From Symsagittifera roscoffensis (taxonomy: Eukaryota > Xenacoelomorpha > Acoela > Convolutidae), in the NCBI RefSeq assembly GCF_963678635.1, contig NC_087071.1, positions 37,038,438 through 37,102,437 on the forward strand: a stretch of DNA of 64,000 nt, given 5' to 3'. The notes below the pieces were generated by a model, which ran no database searches, had not been told where the DNA came from, and saw only the letters and a list, made by a program, of their open reading frames with translations. This document shows positions 22,831-32,260 of this stretch, piece after piece. Positions within the stretch are counted from its first letter, which is position 1. Every line of letters starts with the position of its first letter. The position numbers were made by a program, and so were the translations under genes.

Positions 22831-23696
22831 AGTAGATGCAGAGTATTTAAAGTAGTGTATTCAAAAAAAATGAAAATTAAAACAAAAATATGGTTTATCT
22901 ACACAATTACAAACCAAAACTTCGCTGCGCTGCAATATTTCAGTTTCTGTCAATAGTAAAATCGGTTTTTTAGCCAATAAGAAAATATAACAATTCTGAT
23001 TGGTTGAATGTTGTCCATTATTCGGTTCCTTCATCGTGAGTTCATTTAAGGACCAGAAAATTAGGCAGTAAGTTATTAACAAATGTGACTCTCAAATGTA
23101 AATAATCATATTGGAACTATAGAAAACACATTGCGTGCCTTAGCAAAGTAAGAGATTTTTAGCCAAACACTGGCCTTGAGTAGACATTGATTTACAACGC
23201 AGTATAATACAAATCTTACCGGATGTCAGTGCAGCGCAGCGGAGCAAGCGCTCGCGACCTGCCAATACTTCAAAGAATTGATTTTTTAGTCGTATTCTAA
23301 CTTTCTCGGCTGTGTAGCATACTTAAATTTGTTTAAATTGCTTAATCTCATATTGAAATCTCACTTTTCATAACGTAAAAACAACGACATCATGTGGGGG
23401 CGTAAAAAACAGCAGATAGTTGAAACAGTTGACATAATTTAAGGAATCAACTTTTTTGGTAATTTTCTAGGCCAGCAGAAGCTACCACTCCATCAACCAA
23501 CGAGCATGTTCCATGATGTATGGTTGAGGTTGTGGGTGTATGATTAGAATATCCGCTACCGAACTTTAGAACTTTCAGGTTGTCGCGATTAGTTTTGAGT
23601 ATTTCCAGAACATCGCAACCAAAACTCAGTCTTTTTAGCCTTTGCAGATAGCGAAGATGCTTTATGACAGGATAAAATATTTGACCATGACCAGTG

Positions 23697-23924
23697 TGAT
23701 CGAAGAAACACTTACCGCCTTGCTACTTCGACTGCTGTTTTAAAAAATTTTGCCTCTGAAAAGTATCACTTCAATTTTTTTGTTCTTTTTTCTTATTTGC
23801 TGAAAACAAAAGCCTCCTAATTCTGATATCAACTTTTCAAAGTGAAAAAGAGTTTATATTCAATTTTCTCTCACTGTTTCATAACTTTTTCCTGACCTGA
23901 TTGCAGATGTTTTTTTTTGTGGCC
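23697..23924. repeat. 227-bp direct repeat, copy B
   Basis: Second copy, 1,093 bp downstream of copy A and about 225 bp before the first ATG of the LINE. It could be part of the LINE 5' region, in which case copy A may be a 5' fragment of another LINE copy. The intervening DNA (22,831-23,696) holds no gene that I can support. Confidence 0.7.
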
Positions 23925-24148
23925 ACGAAATGCAGCTTATGGCCCGTCAATTTAATCACAAACTCAAAAAATCTGACACCATTTGATTATTCAAAAGTAG
24001 GTATTCTAGAAAGTTTTATCTCGCTAACTCTTTTTTGGCTTTAAACAATCAATTAGTTACTTCGAGGTCAAAACAACCAATTTAAATTTCTAGCGATCAG
24101 TCGGTTCTTTTTAATGTCTTATTTTTAATTTCGCTTTTAATCGTCAAC

Positions 24149-25040
24149 ATGTTTGACCTCGAAACTTTCCGAAACTTGAACGACGAAATGAAATACGAGC
24201 TGTAAAAAGACTTGATCGAAAATGTTACTAATTTTAAACGAATTATCGAAAACTTAACTGTATCAACGAAAGATGAAGAAAAAGGAAACAAATTTATTGA
24301 TCTAGAAAATTTTAAAAACACGGGCAATTAGAAAATTGCAGAAAACAAATTTGAAAATGAATGGAGCAAGATTGAAACTCGGAGCAGAAATCAGAACAAA
24401 CGAAGCGAAAATAACCAACAAAGCAAGAATAACCAAGAAATCAAAATACAAGCAACCAATATTCAAGAAGAAAAATTCGACCAACAACGAAAACATTGAT
24501 TTTTACCACGAGAAGGAGATTATTCTGGCCTATTACTGGGAGACTCAATTGTTAACAGAATCAATGGGGAACAAATATCGGAAAATGTGTTGGCGAGAGG
24601 ATTTGTTGGGCACAAAACTTCTGCATTGCTGGAACGCGTGAGGAACAGTAAATCGCGACATTTTAAACATGTAACTACGCTAATTGGAATAAATGACTGC
24701 CTCCCAAATGATTTCGACGAGAAGGAAGCCGTGAGTAGCTTAGAAAAACTAATTTATCTCGTAAATCATAAATTCTCCCCAGAAACAGTTTCACCAAGTA
24801 CTGCAACTCCCTCAGGCGCTTTAAGAAAAGATTTTAATCCAAATGTACAGAAGCTAAACAAGCAAATTCTTAATTTAGTACGGAATGTAAAGGACTTGGG
24901 CGAGGTAAAATTGGATATTTTAGACATAAACAAAAAATTTTAGTCAAAAAACCGATGCGCTTAGCTCGGATGGTTTGCATCCTTCTGATGGGGGTGTTGA
25001 AATTTTGGTGCAAAGTTTTAGAGATTCTTTTGAGGTTCTG
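24149..25040 (+). pseudogene. LINE ORF1: SGNH-hydrolase (esterase) protein, broken
   Basis: The ORF1 product of CR1-type LINEs binds RNA and carries an esterase-like domain. Here an N-terminal Asn/Lys/Glu-rich segment (from MFDLETFRNL) precedes the esterase. SGNH blocks seen: LLGDSIVNRI (catalytic Ser, about 24,530), GINDCLP (block III, about 24,690) and DGLHPSDGG (catalytic Asp/His, about 24,978). Breaks: in-frame stops TAA near 24,206, TAG near 24,329 and TGA near 24,498, and a frame change near 24,940 just before the DGLHP block. All three catalytic motifs survive, so decay is recent relative to divergence. Confidence 0.75.
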
Positions 25041-25233
25041 ATATTAATGCAAATATATGTGAGATTACAACCCGCCCCAGAATGAAGCAAACCCAACAAT
25101 CATCAAATTTAGTTCCAAAAACGACAGAAATGATACAATTTTTCCAAAACGGTGCAAAATTCTTTAGGAAATACTAGTTTCGCATTTTTTCTTGGTGTAA
25201 ACTTTGGCGATTATTTACTTTATTTAATTTATT

Positions 25234-25450
25234 ATGCTGAATATTAAATTCTGGTTGTTTTGTGCAATTTTTCTATTTTCCAAGGCTCAGTTGGAAAATA
25301 GAGAAAAAACCATTGTTTACTGGGGCTATCTAAGCTGCCATCAAAAGAAATGTGGGATAAATGAGCGGAGAGCTACTACACTGACTCATTTTTTCTTTTT
25401 TGCGTTGTTATTGACCCAAAGTGGGGATGTTGAAAAAAAAACCTGGTCCT
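25234..25450 (+). other. LINE ORF2 leader with 2A-like ribosome-skipping remnant
   Basis: The leader starts MLNIKFWLFCAIFLF and leads into FFFFALLLTQSGDVE at 25,390-25,431, followed after a run of nine A by codons for PGP in the +1 frame (25,442-25,450). 2A peptides end in D(V/I)ExNPGP and make the ribosome skip the Gly-Pro bond. Here Lys replaces the critical Asn, and the A-run shifts frame, so this copy should not skip. 2A sequences at the N-terminus of ORF2-type proteins are known in CR1-like LINEs of some marine invertebrates; the match of LLLTQSGDVE is strong. Confidence 0.7.
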
Positions 25451-26176
25451 ATTGAAACCATTGAAACAGTCTACGGCATCTGCTCAAAAAATTGTGCAAC
25501 TCTTAAATTTGTTCATTTGAATTTTCAAAGTATTATTAGAAAACGGATGCAATTGAAAAAATTTCTTGATGATATGGGCGAAATTACAATTATAGGAATT
25601 TCCGAAACGTGGCTTAAAAAAGAAGATAGTGACAATTTATGGAATCTCCACCCTAGAACGCATGTGATGTTCAGATATGATAGGCAATCAGCGGTAAAAA
25701 AGAAAGGCGGTGGCGTTTTGTTATATATACCAGTCAAATTGGCTCCAAAATTGAGGCCTGATTTAAATTTATTTGATAAAGAAAAACATGAGTCAGTGTG
25801 GGTTGAGTGCAAATCTACATTTAACATTTCCAGTAAAGAAAAAATGTTAGTTAATTTGTGTTATAATCCAAGCAGATCAAACTTTATTGATTTTTTGGAA
25901 CAATCAACGCTTAACATAGATAATGCATTTTCAGCTTCTAATAAAATTACGCTTCTGGGTGATTATAACATAAATTATCTGGATAGCAAAGAAAAAGAAA
26001 ATTTAGATTCTATAATTATTCCATATGGATTGAAGGTTTTTTCAAACGATGAGACCAGAATTAGTTCCTCAACTAAAACTCATATCGACTACATTATCAG
26101 TGACTATGAAACAAACGGTTTGAATTTTGTTTTAATACACCTTATAAAACCGACCATTCTGCTTCATTTATTTTGA
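25446..26176 (+). pseudogene. LINE ORF2 endonuclease domain (APE/EEP type)
   Basis: This domain nicks target DNA for target-primed reverse transcription. Seen: LKFVHLNFQSI near the start (catalytic Asn), ISETWL (catalytic Glu), VNLCYNPSRSN, LLGDYNIN (Asp/Asn pair) and THIDYIISDY (near the C-terminal SDH position, here SDY). The terminal catalytic His appears replaced or shifted. A frame change near 26,160 separates this from the reverse transcriptase region. Confidence 0.75.
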
Positions 26177-28437
26177 CGGACTTAAAATGCGGCAAAAGTC
26201 TACCGAGGATAATTTCGACTTTCAATAAGAAAAATTATCAGAAAAATGAATTTTGCAATACACTCTCCACTCTTCCTTGGTATCTCTTATATCAATGTAC
26301 AGACGCACAAAGCATGTTCTCGACGATTTTTTATATAATTTCTAGTGCTCTTCAGCAACATGCTCCTATCGAAAAAAAATTTGTTCGTAATTTTAAACCA
26401 AAAAATGTATTGAAAACGGAATGGTTCGATTCAGAATGTCAGCAATTGTTGAATAAGAAACAGAATTCACTCAAATCATATCGCAGTCAAAGCACAAGCG
26501 ATAATTGGTCAAAGTACCAGTTTTTACGTAATCAAATGAGCCAATTGATTAGAAGTAAACAACTCGATCACTCAAAAAATTGTTTTTCCTTACTCAGCAC
26601 TATCCAACAAAAATGGAAATATATTAACCAAGTTAGAGGTACATGTTCTGGCAACAATCGAATTACAGTTCTACGAAATTCTTTCAGTGAAATGATAACC
26701 AAAGTCAAAAAAATTGCCAATCATTTAAATTATATTTTTTCGAACTTAGGCGAATTTTTCGGCGCTAAAAAGCCTCCGAATTACAACAAATCTGCCTCTG
26801 AATCTGCACCTTTCCATTTTCAACACATTACAGTGAAGCAATGCTTTGATATAGTTCGAAAAATCAATGTTAGAAAACCTCTCGGACCTTGTACCGTACC
26901 TGCTTGGGCAATCATTGACGGTCAATCAGTTATAGTTCCACATTTAACTTTTGTCATAAATACTTGCTTAGATGAGAACATTTTCCGATCGAACTGAAAA
27001 AAGCACACGTAACCACTTTGTTTAAAAAAGATGACCCAATGGATGCAAAAAATTATCGGCCAATATCAATAATTTGTGCTTTTTCTAAAATTTTTGAAAA
27101 AATTTTACATGCCCAAATAACAGAATATCTTGACAAATTTCAAATAATGACACCATTTCAATTCGGATTTCGCAAAAATATTTCAACACAAGATGCTCTT
27201 GTTTATGTGACAGAAAGTATTCCAAATCTAATAGATTCAAAAAAAATCGTACATGCAGCTTTATTAGATCTGTCCTAGGCTTTTGATTCTATTTCGCATG
27301 AAGTTTTAATTGAAAAAATTCTTTCTCTCGGTTTTTCAAATGGAGCAAATGCTTTAATTGCTAGCTTCCTAAACAAACGTATTCAAAGAGTAAACGTCAA
27401 TGGAATCTTTTCAGACTGGATTGAAATCAAACGAGGTGTCCCACAGGGAACGGTACTTGGTCCGTTGTTGTTCAATTTATATGTTAATGACATACAAGAG
27501 CGATTATATGAAGGTTGTACTTTTGTTCAATATGCTGACGACTGTATGGTTTTTTCCTCTTCTATAATTTCTGATGCTTTGAAACGATTGCAAAAATCAC
27601 TCAGTAATCTAACGGAATTTTTTGCAGAGAACCAATTGAATCTGAATGCATCTAAATCGGAATTTATAACATTTTGTCAAAAAAATGATAGCAAAAATGT
27701 AGATACTGATACAATAGTAATTAATGGGCATTATGTAGCCAAAAAAATCAGAATGCAAATATTTAGGCCTTATTCTTGATTCAAGTTTATCTTTTCATGC
27801 TCAAATCAAAACAATTCTCCAAAAAATGGCACAAGCAATTAAAACTATAGATACAATTGGACAACAACTGCCGACATTATCATTAGTTGCCTTGCTTCAT
27901 TGTCTTGTTTTATCTAATTTAGATTATTCAGCAATATTTTTACAACAAATTATTGCTACTTTGATGCTATCTCTAGAGAAACAGTTGAACTGGGCGTTAA
28001 AAAGAACATATTTTAGATCGAAATTTAAATCATCTTCCCTTCTTCGCATTAGCAAATCGTTCATTGGAATCGAGAAAAGAATTGAATTAAATTGTATAAC
28101 ATACTTATACCAATATCTTACAAACAAAAAGAAGGCTTTTCAAAATACATTGAGACTACCGACTGCCAATTATAGGCTCAATAAAAGAACGAAACAAATT
28201 ATTTTTGACAAACATTGTTCAACCGCTTCTCTACAAAAATCATTCTTTCATTTGATTTCTAAAAAATGGAATTCACCGCCTATAATTTTGCGCAATTTAG
28301 AAAAATCGAGAACAGGATTCAAGAAAAAATTGAAAGAATTTTACGTGAGTGAATTGAGAAACAATCCAATATGTACAAAACAAATACGTGGCGTGATTTC
28401 CGTTTTTGCTAGTTCTATATGTTTTAATTTAGTTTAA
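26173..28437 (+). pseudogene. LINE ORF2 reverse transcriptase domain, broken
   Basis: Seen in order: linker with KCFS/WSKYQF, LFKKDDPMDAKNYRPIS (RT block 1-2), FQFGFRKN, LLDLS followed by an in-frame TAG then AFDSISHE (block A, catalytic Asp), RGVPQGTVLGPLLFNLYVND (block B), FVQYADDCMV (YADD catalytic block C) and the thumb/C-terminal region to 28,437. Breaks: frame change near 26,995, TAG at 27,276-27,278, and a frame change near 27,755. The catalytic YADD is intact. Confidence 0.8.
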
Positions 28438-28800
28438 TTTTCCAGAAATTTTTTGGAAGAGAATCTGTATATACTCTGTATATACGCTGTATGTTTGGAC
28501 TAACTATAAAATCTTTTGTAAAGTTCTGATACCAGCTCGTTCTTATTTCTTAAAACTGATGTTTTTTTAGTATCCGTAACTTCATATATTTTAATCAATC
28601 AATTTCTGAACTGTAACCGAACTTGTTTTGTTTTGTTTTGTTTTGTTTTGTTTTGTTTATTGCTTGTTTTCTGATGTTGTGTTTTTTTTATGTCCCCAAT
28701 GAATTTTAACCAACTTTATTATTTACACTTTGCTATACTGATGCCTCGGCTTTTTACTGTATAGTAATTCAGGTGTTCTTACTTCTTCTTCTTCTACATT
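28438..28800 (+). other. LINE 3' UTR with (TTTTG)n tract
   Basis: TGTTTTG units run through 28,624-28,663 (about eight copies). TATACTCTGTATATACGCTGTATG sits near 28,470. There is no classic CR1 3' octamer repeat that I can identify, so the true 3' end is uncertain. Confidence 0.45.
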
Positions 28801-30465
28801 CTCACAAGATATACTTGCGATAAAGCAAAAATTGAACTAGCGTGACGGGGTCTCTAAAACAAAAAATCATAAATGTATTCTACCATCATCTGCGAAGTCA
28901 GATCGACTCAAACTGGACAAGCAATTTTGACTGTCTTCAAGGTCGAGAACGTGTCATTTGCCACTCATAGGCCACTCTTTTGATATCTTTTTAGTTTCTG
29001 ATTACGAGAAAACTGACAGTTGACAAAAAAACAGACAACAAAATTTCTCGAAAATCAAACAACCAAATTAATGCGCACACCACTGGGAGATGAAGAAACA
29101 AAAGTTGAATGGCTTTTGAATTGAAATATAAACCCGTTACTCAAAAAACGTATTTAACATTAGACTTCCTTTTTAACAAAACGATGAGGTACCTACAAAT
29201 GACTACTCATGAACATTGCATTAACAAAAACATCTGTTGTGACATGTTTCTTTTTCATATTTGAAAAAATTCTCTCTTGATTGTTGTGACCACTTCACAA
29301 GATGGAAGGAAGTATTACCCACCCGCATTTATGAAAAGTGAAAAAAATCAAATATAAAAGATTTTTGTGGTCTAAAGTTTCGTCAATTTAATCTATTCCC
29401 ATGTTGCGCTCAGACAACAAAAGTAGACTGAAATGGATTTAAATCCATTTTCACCGCAACACCATAACGCATTTTGTTTATTTGAAATCCATGATATTGG
29501 AATATATAATCAATAGAAAACCATATTAAAACGGATTTTTTTCTCTTTTTTGTGTTGGTTCGTGCAAAATTTTGCAAGATTTTCTGCATTTATCAAACGA
29601 CTTTTTGCAAAATGCAGAATGCGGAATTTTCGCAAAGCGAGTGTACGGCCTGCTGAATTTCGACCGACAAAATTGAGAAATTGAGTAACATAAAAACAGT
29701 AACAAAAATGCGCAGAGAAAGGTGAGTAACAACCAACTTTAGTTTAAATGTAGAAAACGCCTTATAAGTGTTGAAACTCGCATCTCATTAAAGTGGAAAA
29801 AAAATCTATTATAATGAAATTTTTTGGCATTGATCGAGACAATTAAAAAATATTGGATTATAATTGACTTGCAATGGATTTTAATGCTTTATTGAAATTC
29901 GCAAAATAATCAAATTTTAAATGGTTATAATCGATTAATTTTCTTTTTTATGACACTTACAATAAAACTCAAATTTGATCGATTTTTATCCGAGTAACTC
30001 CAGTGCGTCAGGGTGGGAGTTTCCAGCTGCTTTTGGATATGCTAGTGTGAGTGTCCATATAAACATTATTTTTATATATATGTGTGTGTATGTAATACGT
30101 CGGTTTGTATGTTTAATGACGGTCGGCATGTGTGTCCGAATATGTGTCGGTCTGTTCCTCAAATTCGAAATACTAAAACTTGGCTCATTAATAAAACCTT
30201 AAGTAATTGTTAAATAAAAAGTATAAGACCAAAATTGAAATTTAATGTAGAATTAATAGGAACAAGTTAAGTCTTATTAAATTTTTGTAAAACTTTTCTT
30301 AAAACTTGATACAATTTCTTTGAGATTTTTTGAAACTCAGTTTTGAAATGATTTTTTTGTACACCGGCGAGAAAAAATTATGTATTTTAAAAACTAAATT
30401 GAGAAAAGAGTGACAATTGAGTGAATACAAAATTTTCGGCTGATTCTCTAACAAAAACTTGAACT
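28801..30465. other. Noncoding with TAATGGATT lattice and GT microsatellite
   Basis: 29,430-29,960 carries AATGGATTTAAATCCATTT and ATTATAATTGACTTGCAATGG words of the family seen at 440-600 and 13,560-13,760. TATATATATGTGTGTGTATG is near 30,073. The 75-codon frame at 29,975 is not supported. The last 200 bases are the 3' flank of the minus-strand gene that follows. Confidence 0.45.
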
Positions 30466-31776
30466 TTACTGCTCCGTTTTTTCTTCTGACTGAGTTATGA
30501 ACGCGGCTTCGTCATTGTTTGAATTGTCTTCAGTTTCTTCCGGTTTTTCTTCTTCTTCGATTTTGTTTTCCGCCGTTTTCTTTTCTACATTATCAGAATT
30601 ACTTAAACTTTTTTCTCCACTTTCATTTATGTTTTCGTTCATGTGATTGCCAGTTTCTTCAGAAGTTTCTTTCAAATTGAGTCCATTCTCCGTTTCAGAA
30701 TTCTCTCCATGTTTTTCTCCAGTTTCCATTTCTGGATTGTGATTGGCTGAACTATTTTCTTCATTTTGATTGGTTGCTTCTTCATCAATCTTATTGTCTT
30801 TCACATCTTTTGTTTCGTTTGTTGATATTTCGTCACTTCGCTCGTCGACAGTTTTTTGTTCATCTGGTTGGCTCTCTTTATTTTCTGGTTTATTTTCTTC
30901 TAGTTCGTCAATTTTCTCTTGAGCAATTAATGAAACTTCTGGTGATTTTCTGGGCGAATCTTCGCTACGGTCTGTATTAATTTCTGCGTTAGCCTTCTGG
31001 TTTTTTGGATAAGTTTCCGAATTTTTTCCTGCCTTTTTCACTCCGGTATCCGGGCTATTTTTTGGTCCCCTTTCATTTTCGTTTTGATTATACACTCGGT
31101 CAATTGGACTCTTTCTGCTATCTCTACCGATATTATACGTTAGCGCCAATTGAGGTCCATCAAACGACTTCGACGTTCCCAGTTTATTCAGCCGAGTGGG
31201 CGATCTAGCCGACAAATGCGCATTTCCACCTTGCAGATAGTAAAACCTTTCGACTCTGTGGGACATTATGTTTGAAAGTCGTTTGTTCATCCGAACTCGG
31301 TCCAAATATTCTTCTTCAGCCTCGAAACGAAGTCGCATCTCTGATTTGTTCTGCTGTTTTGGTCCTGGTGTGATAAGCTGTGTTTTCGTAATAAACGGAA
31401 CAATTTTGTTCTCAGCTGTCGGCTGTTGAGAGGTCGGACTAGTTACCTGTCGGCCATTTGCACCGTCTTTGAACAATTTCCCAGGCTCATAATCATCGAT
31501 AATGCGTTCATTTAACCTAATAGGGGGTAATTTTGGGGGTGCATTTCGTTTGTCGAGATTGAGATTGTTGTCTAGATTTGTTCGCAGTGTCCTTTTTTGG
31601 TAAGCTGCTCTTCGTGAAATTTCTTTGTGGATGAATTCATTCTGCCGAGACAGTTCGTAAGTGCTCGGCGGGAAGTAAGTCCGCGACACAGCGCCGTCTC
31701 TGGGGTTCGAACATAGGGCGTACTTCTTGACAGAAGGCTCGACTGTTTTGTGATAGACGTAAGATAACTCGTTCAT
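30466..31776 (-). CDS. Intrinsically disordered Glu-rich protein, single exon
   Basis: An intact 436-codon frame starting ATGAACGAG, preceded by an A-rich context with a TTTATAAT element about 110 bases upstream. I do not recognise the family. The N-terminal third is Tyr/Arg/Pro-containing (YVYHKTVEPSVKKYALCSN, FPPSTYELSRQNEF, APPKLPPIRL) and probably the conserved part. The middle is basic (EEEYLDRVRMNKRLSNIMSH). The C-terminal about 190 residues are very rich in Glu, Asn, Ser and Lys, with almost no hydrophobic residues, ending in a short FITQSEEKTEQ tail. No signal peptide or membrane segment. Likely a cytoplasmic, cytoskeletal or nuclear scaffold-type protein by composition only. Its length without stops in AT-rich DNA and its biased composition support a real gene. 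Confidence 0.7.
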   Translation of the reverse strand: MNELSYVYHKTVEPSVKKYALCSNPRDGAVSRTYFPPSTYELSRQNEFIHKEISRRAAYQKRTLRTNLDNNLNLDKRNAPPKLPPIRLNERIIDDYEPGKLFKDGANGRQVTSPTSQQPTAENKIVPFITKTQLITPGPKQQNKSEMRLRFEAEEEYLDRVRMNKRLSNIMSHRVERFYYLQGGNAHLSARSPTRLNKLGTSKSFDGPQLALTYNIGRDSRKSPIDRVYNQNENERGPKNSPDTGVKKAGKNSETYPKNQKANAEINTDRSEDSPRKSPEVSLIAQEKIDELEENKPENKESQPDEQKTVDERSDEISTNETKDVKDNKIDEEATNQNEENSSANHNPEMETGEKHGENSETENGLNLKETSEETGNHMNENINESGEKSLSNSDNVEKKTAENKIEEEEKPEETEDNSNNDEAAFITQSEEKTEQ

Positions 31777-32260
31777 TTTAAGGATATTTTACTATTATCA
31801 TTTTTCATTGAAACTGCAATGCTGATTGTCAATATTTCCCAATGATTCTGAGCGTCCAACTGAATAACTCAGTTTTACATTATTATAAAAATCAGCAAAG
31901 CGTACTTGAGCATATATGCAAAAATTGGTTTGCTGGTTTCAAATTATAAATCATAACGAGTTGAAAAAAACTTGCTTTAAAACGCACGTGTATGAAGACA
32001 AAAGAGGTTTTACAGGCGTCGAAAAAGGCGAGAAAAACAAGCCAGATTTTTTAAATGCAACTGTGTACACATAAAAAAAACTCGCAATCAGGATTAAATA
32101 ACATGATTGTAGTAAAGTCGTCGGATTAACTTATAACAGGACCAGTAAAAATTTAAACGAAAAACGTCAAACCGGAGAATCTAAGCGAAAAACATCAAAA
32201 CAGGAGAATCTAAGCAAAAACTTTCTTTCATCAAGTTGCAATAACATTCAAAATTTGCTC
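31777..32260. other. Upstream region of the Glu-rich gene; short tandem repeat
   Basis: Holds the presumed promoter of the minus-strand gene. Near 32,153-32,222 a roughly 33-bp unit (CGAAAAACRTCAAAMC.GGAGAATCTAAG) occurs twice, just before the minisatellite. Confidence 0.45.

Larger units (their letters stand above)
24149..28800 (+). mobile_element. CR1-like non-LTR retrotransposon, decayed
   Basis: Two-ORF LINE of the CR1 group, judged from an esterase ORF1, an APE-type endonuclease followed by reverse transcriptase in ORF2, and no RNase H. Every domain is present in order on the plus strand, so the copy is close to full length, but frameshifts and stops break both ORFs. Ends are uncertain: the first plausible ORF1 ATG is at 24,149; the 3' UTR holds a (TTTTG)n tract and seems to fade near a CTTCTTCTTCTTC tract at 28,785. 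Confidence 0.85.
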
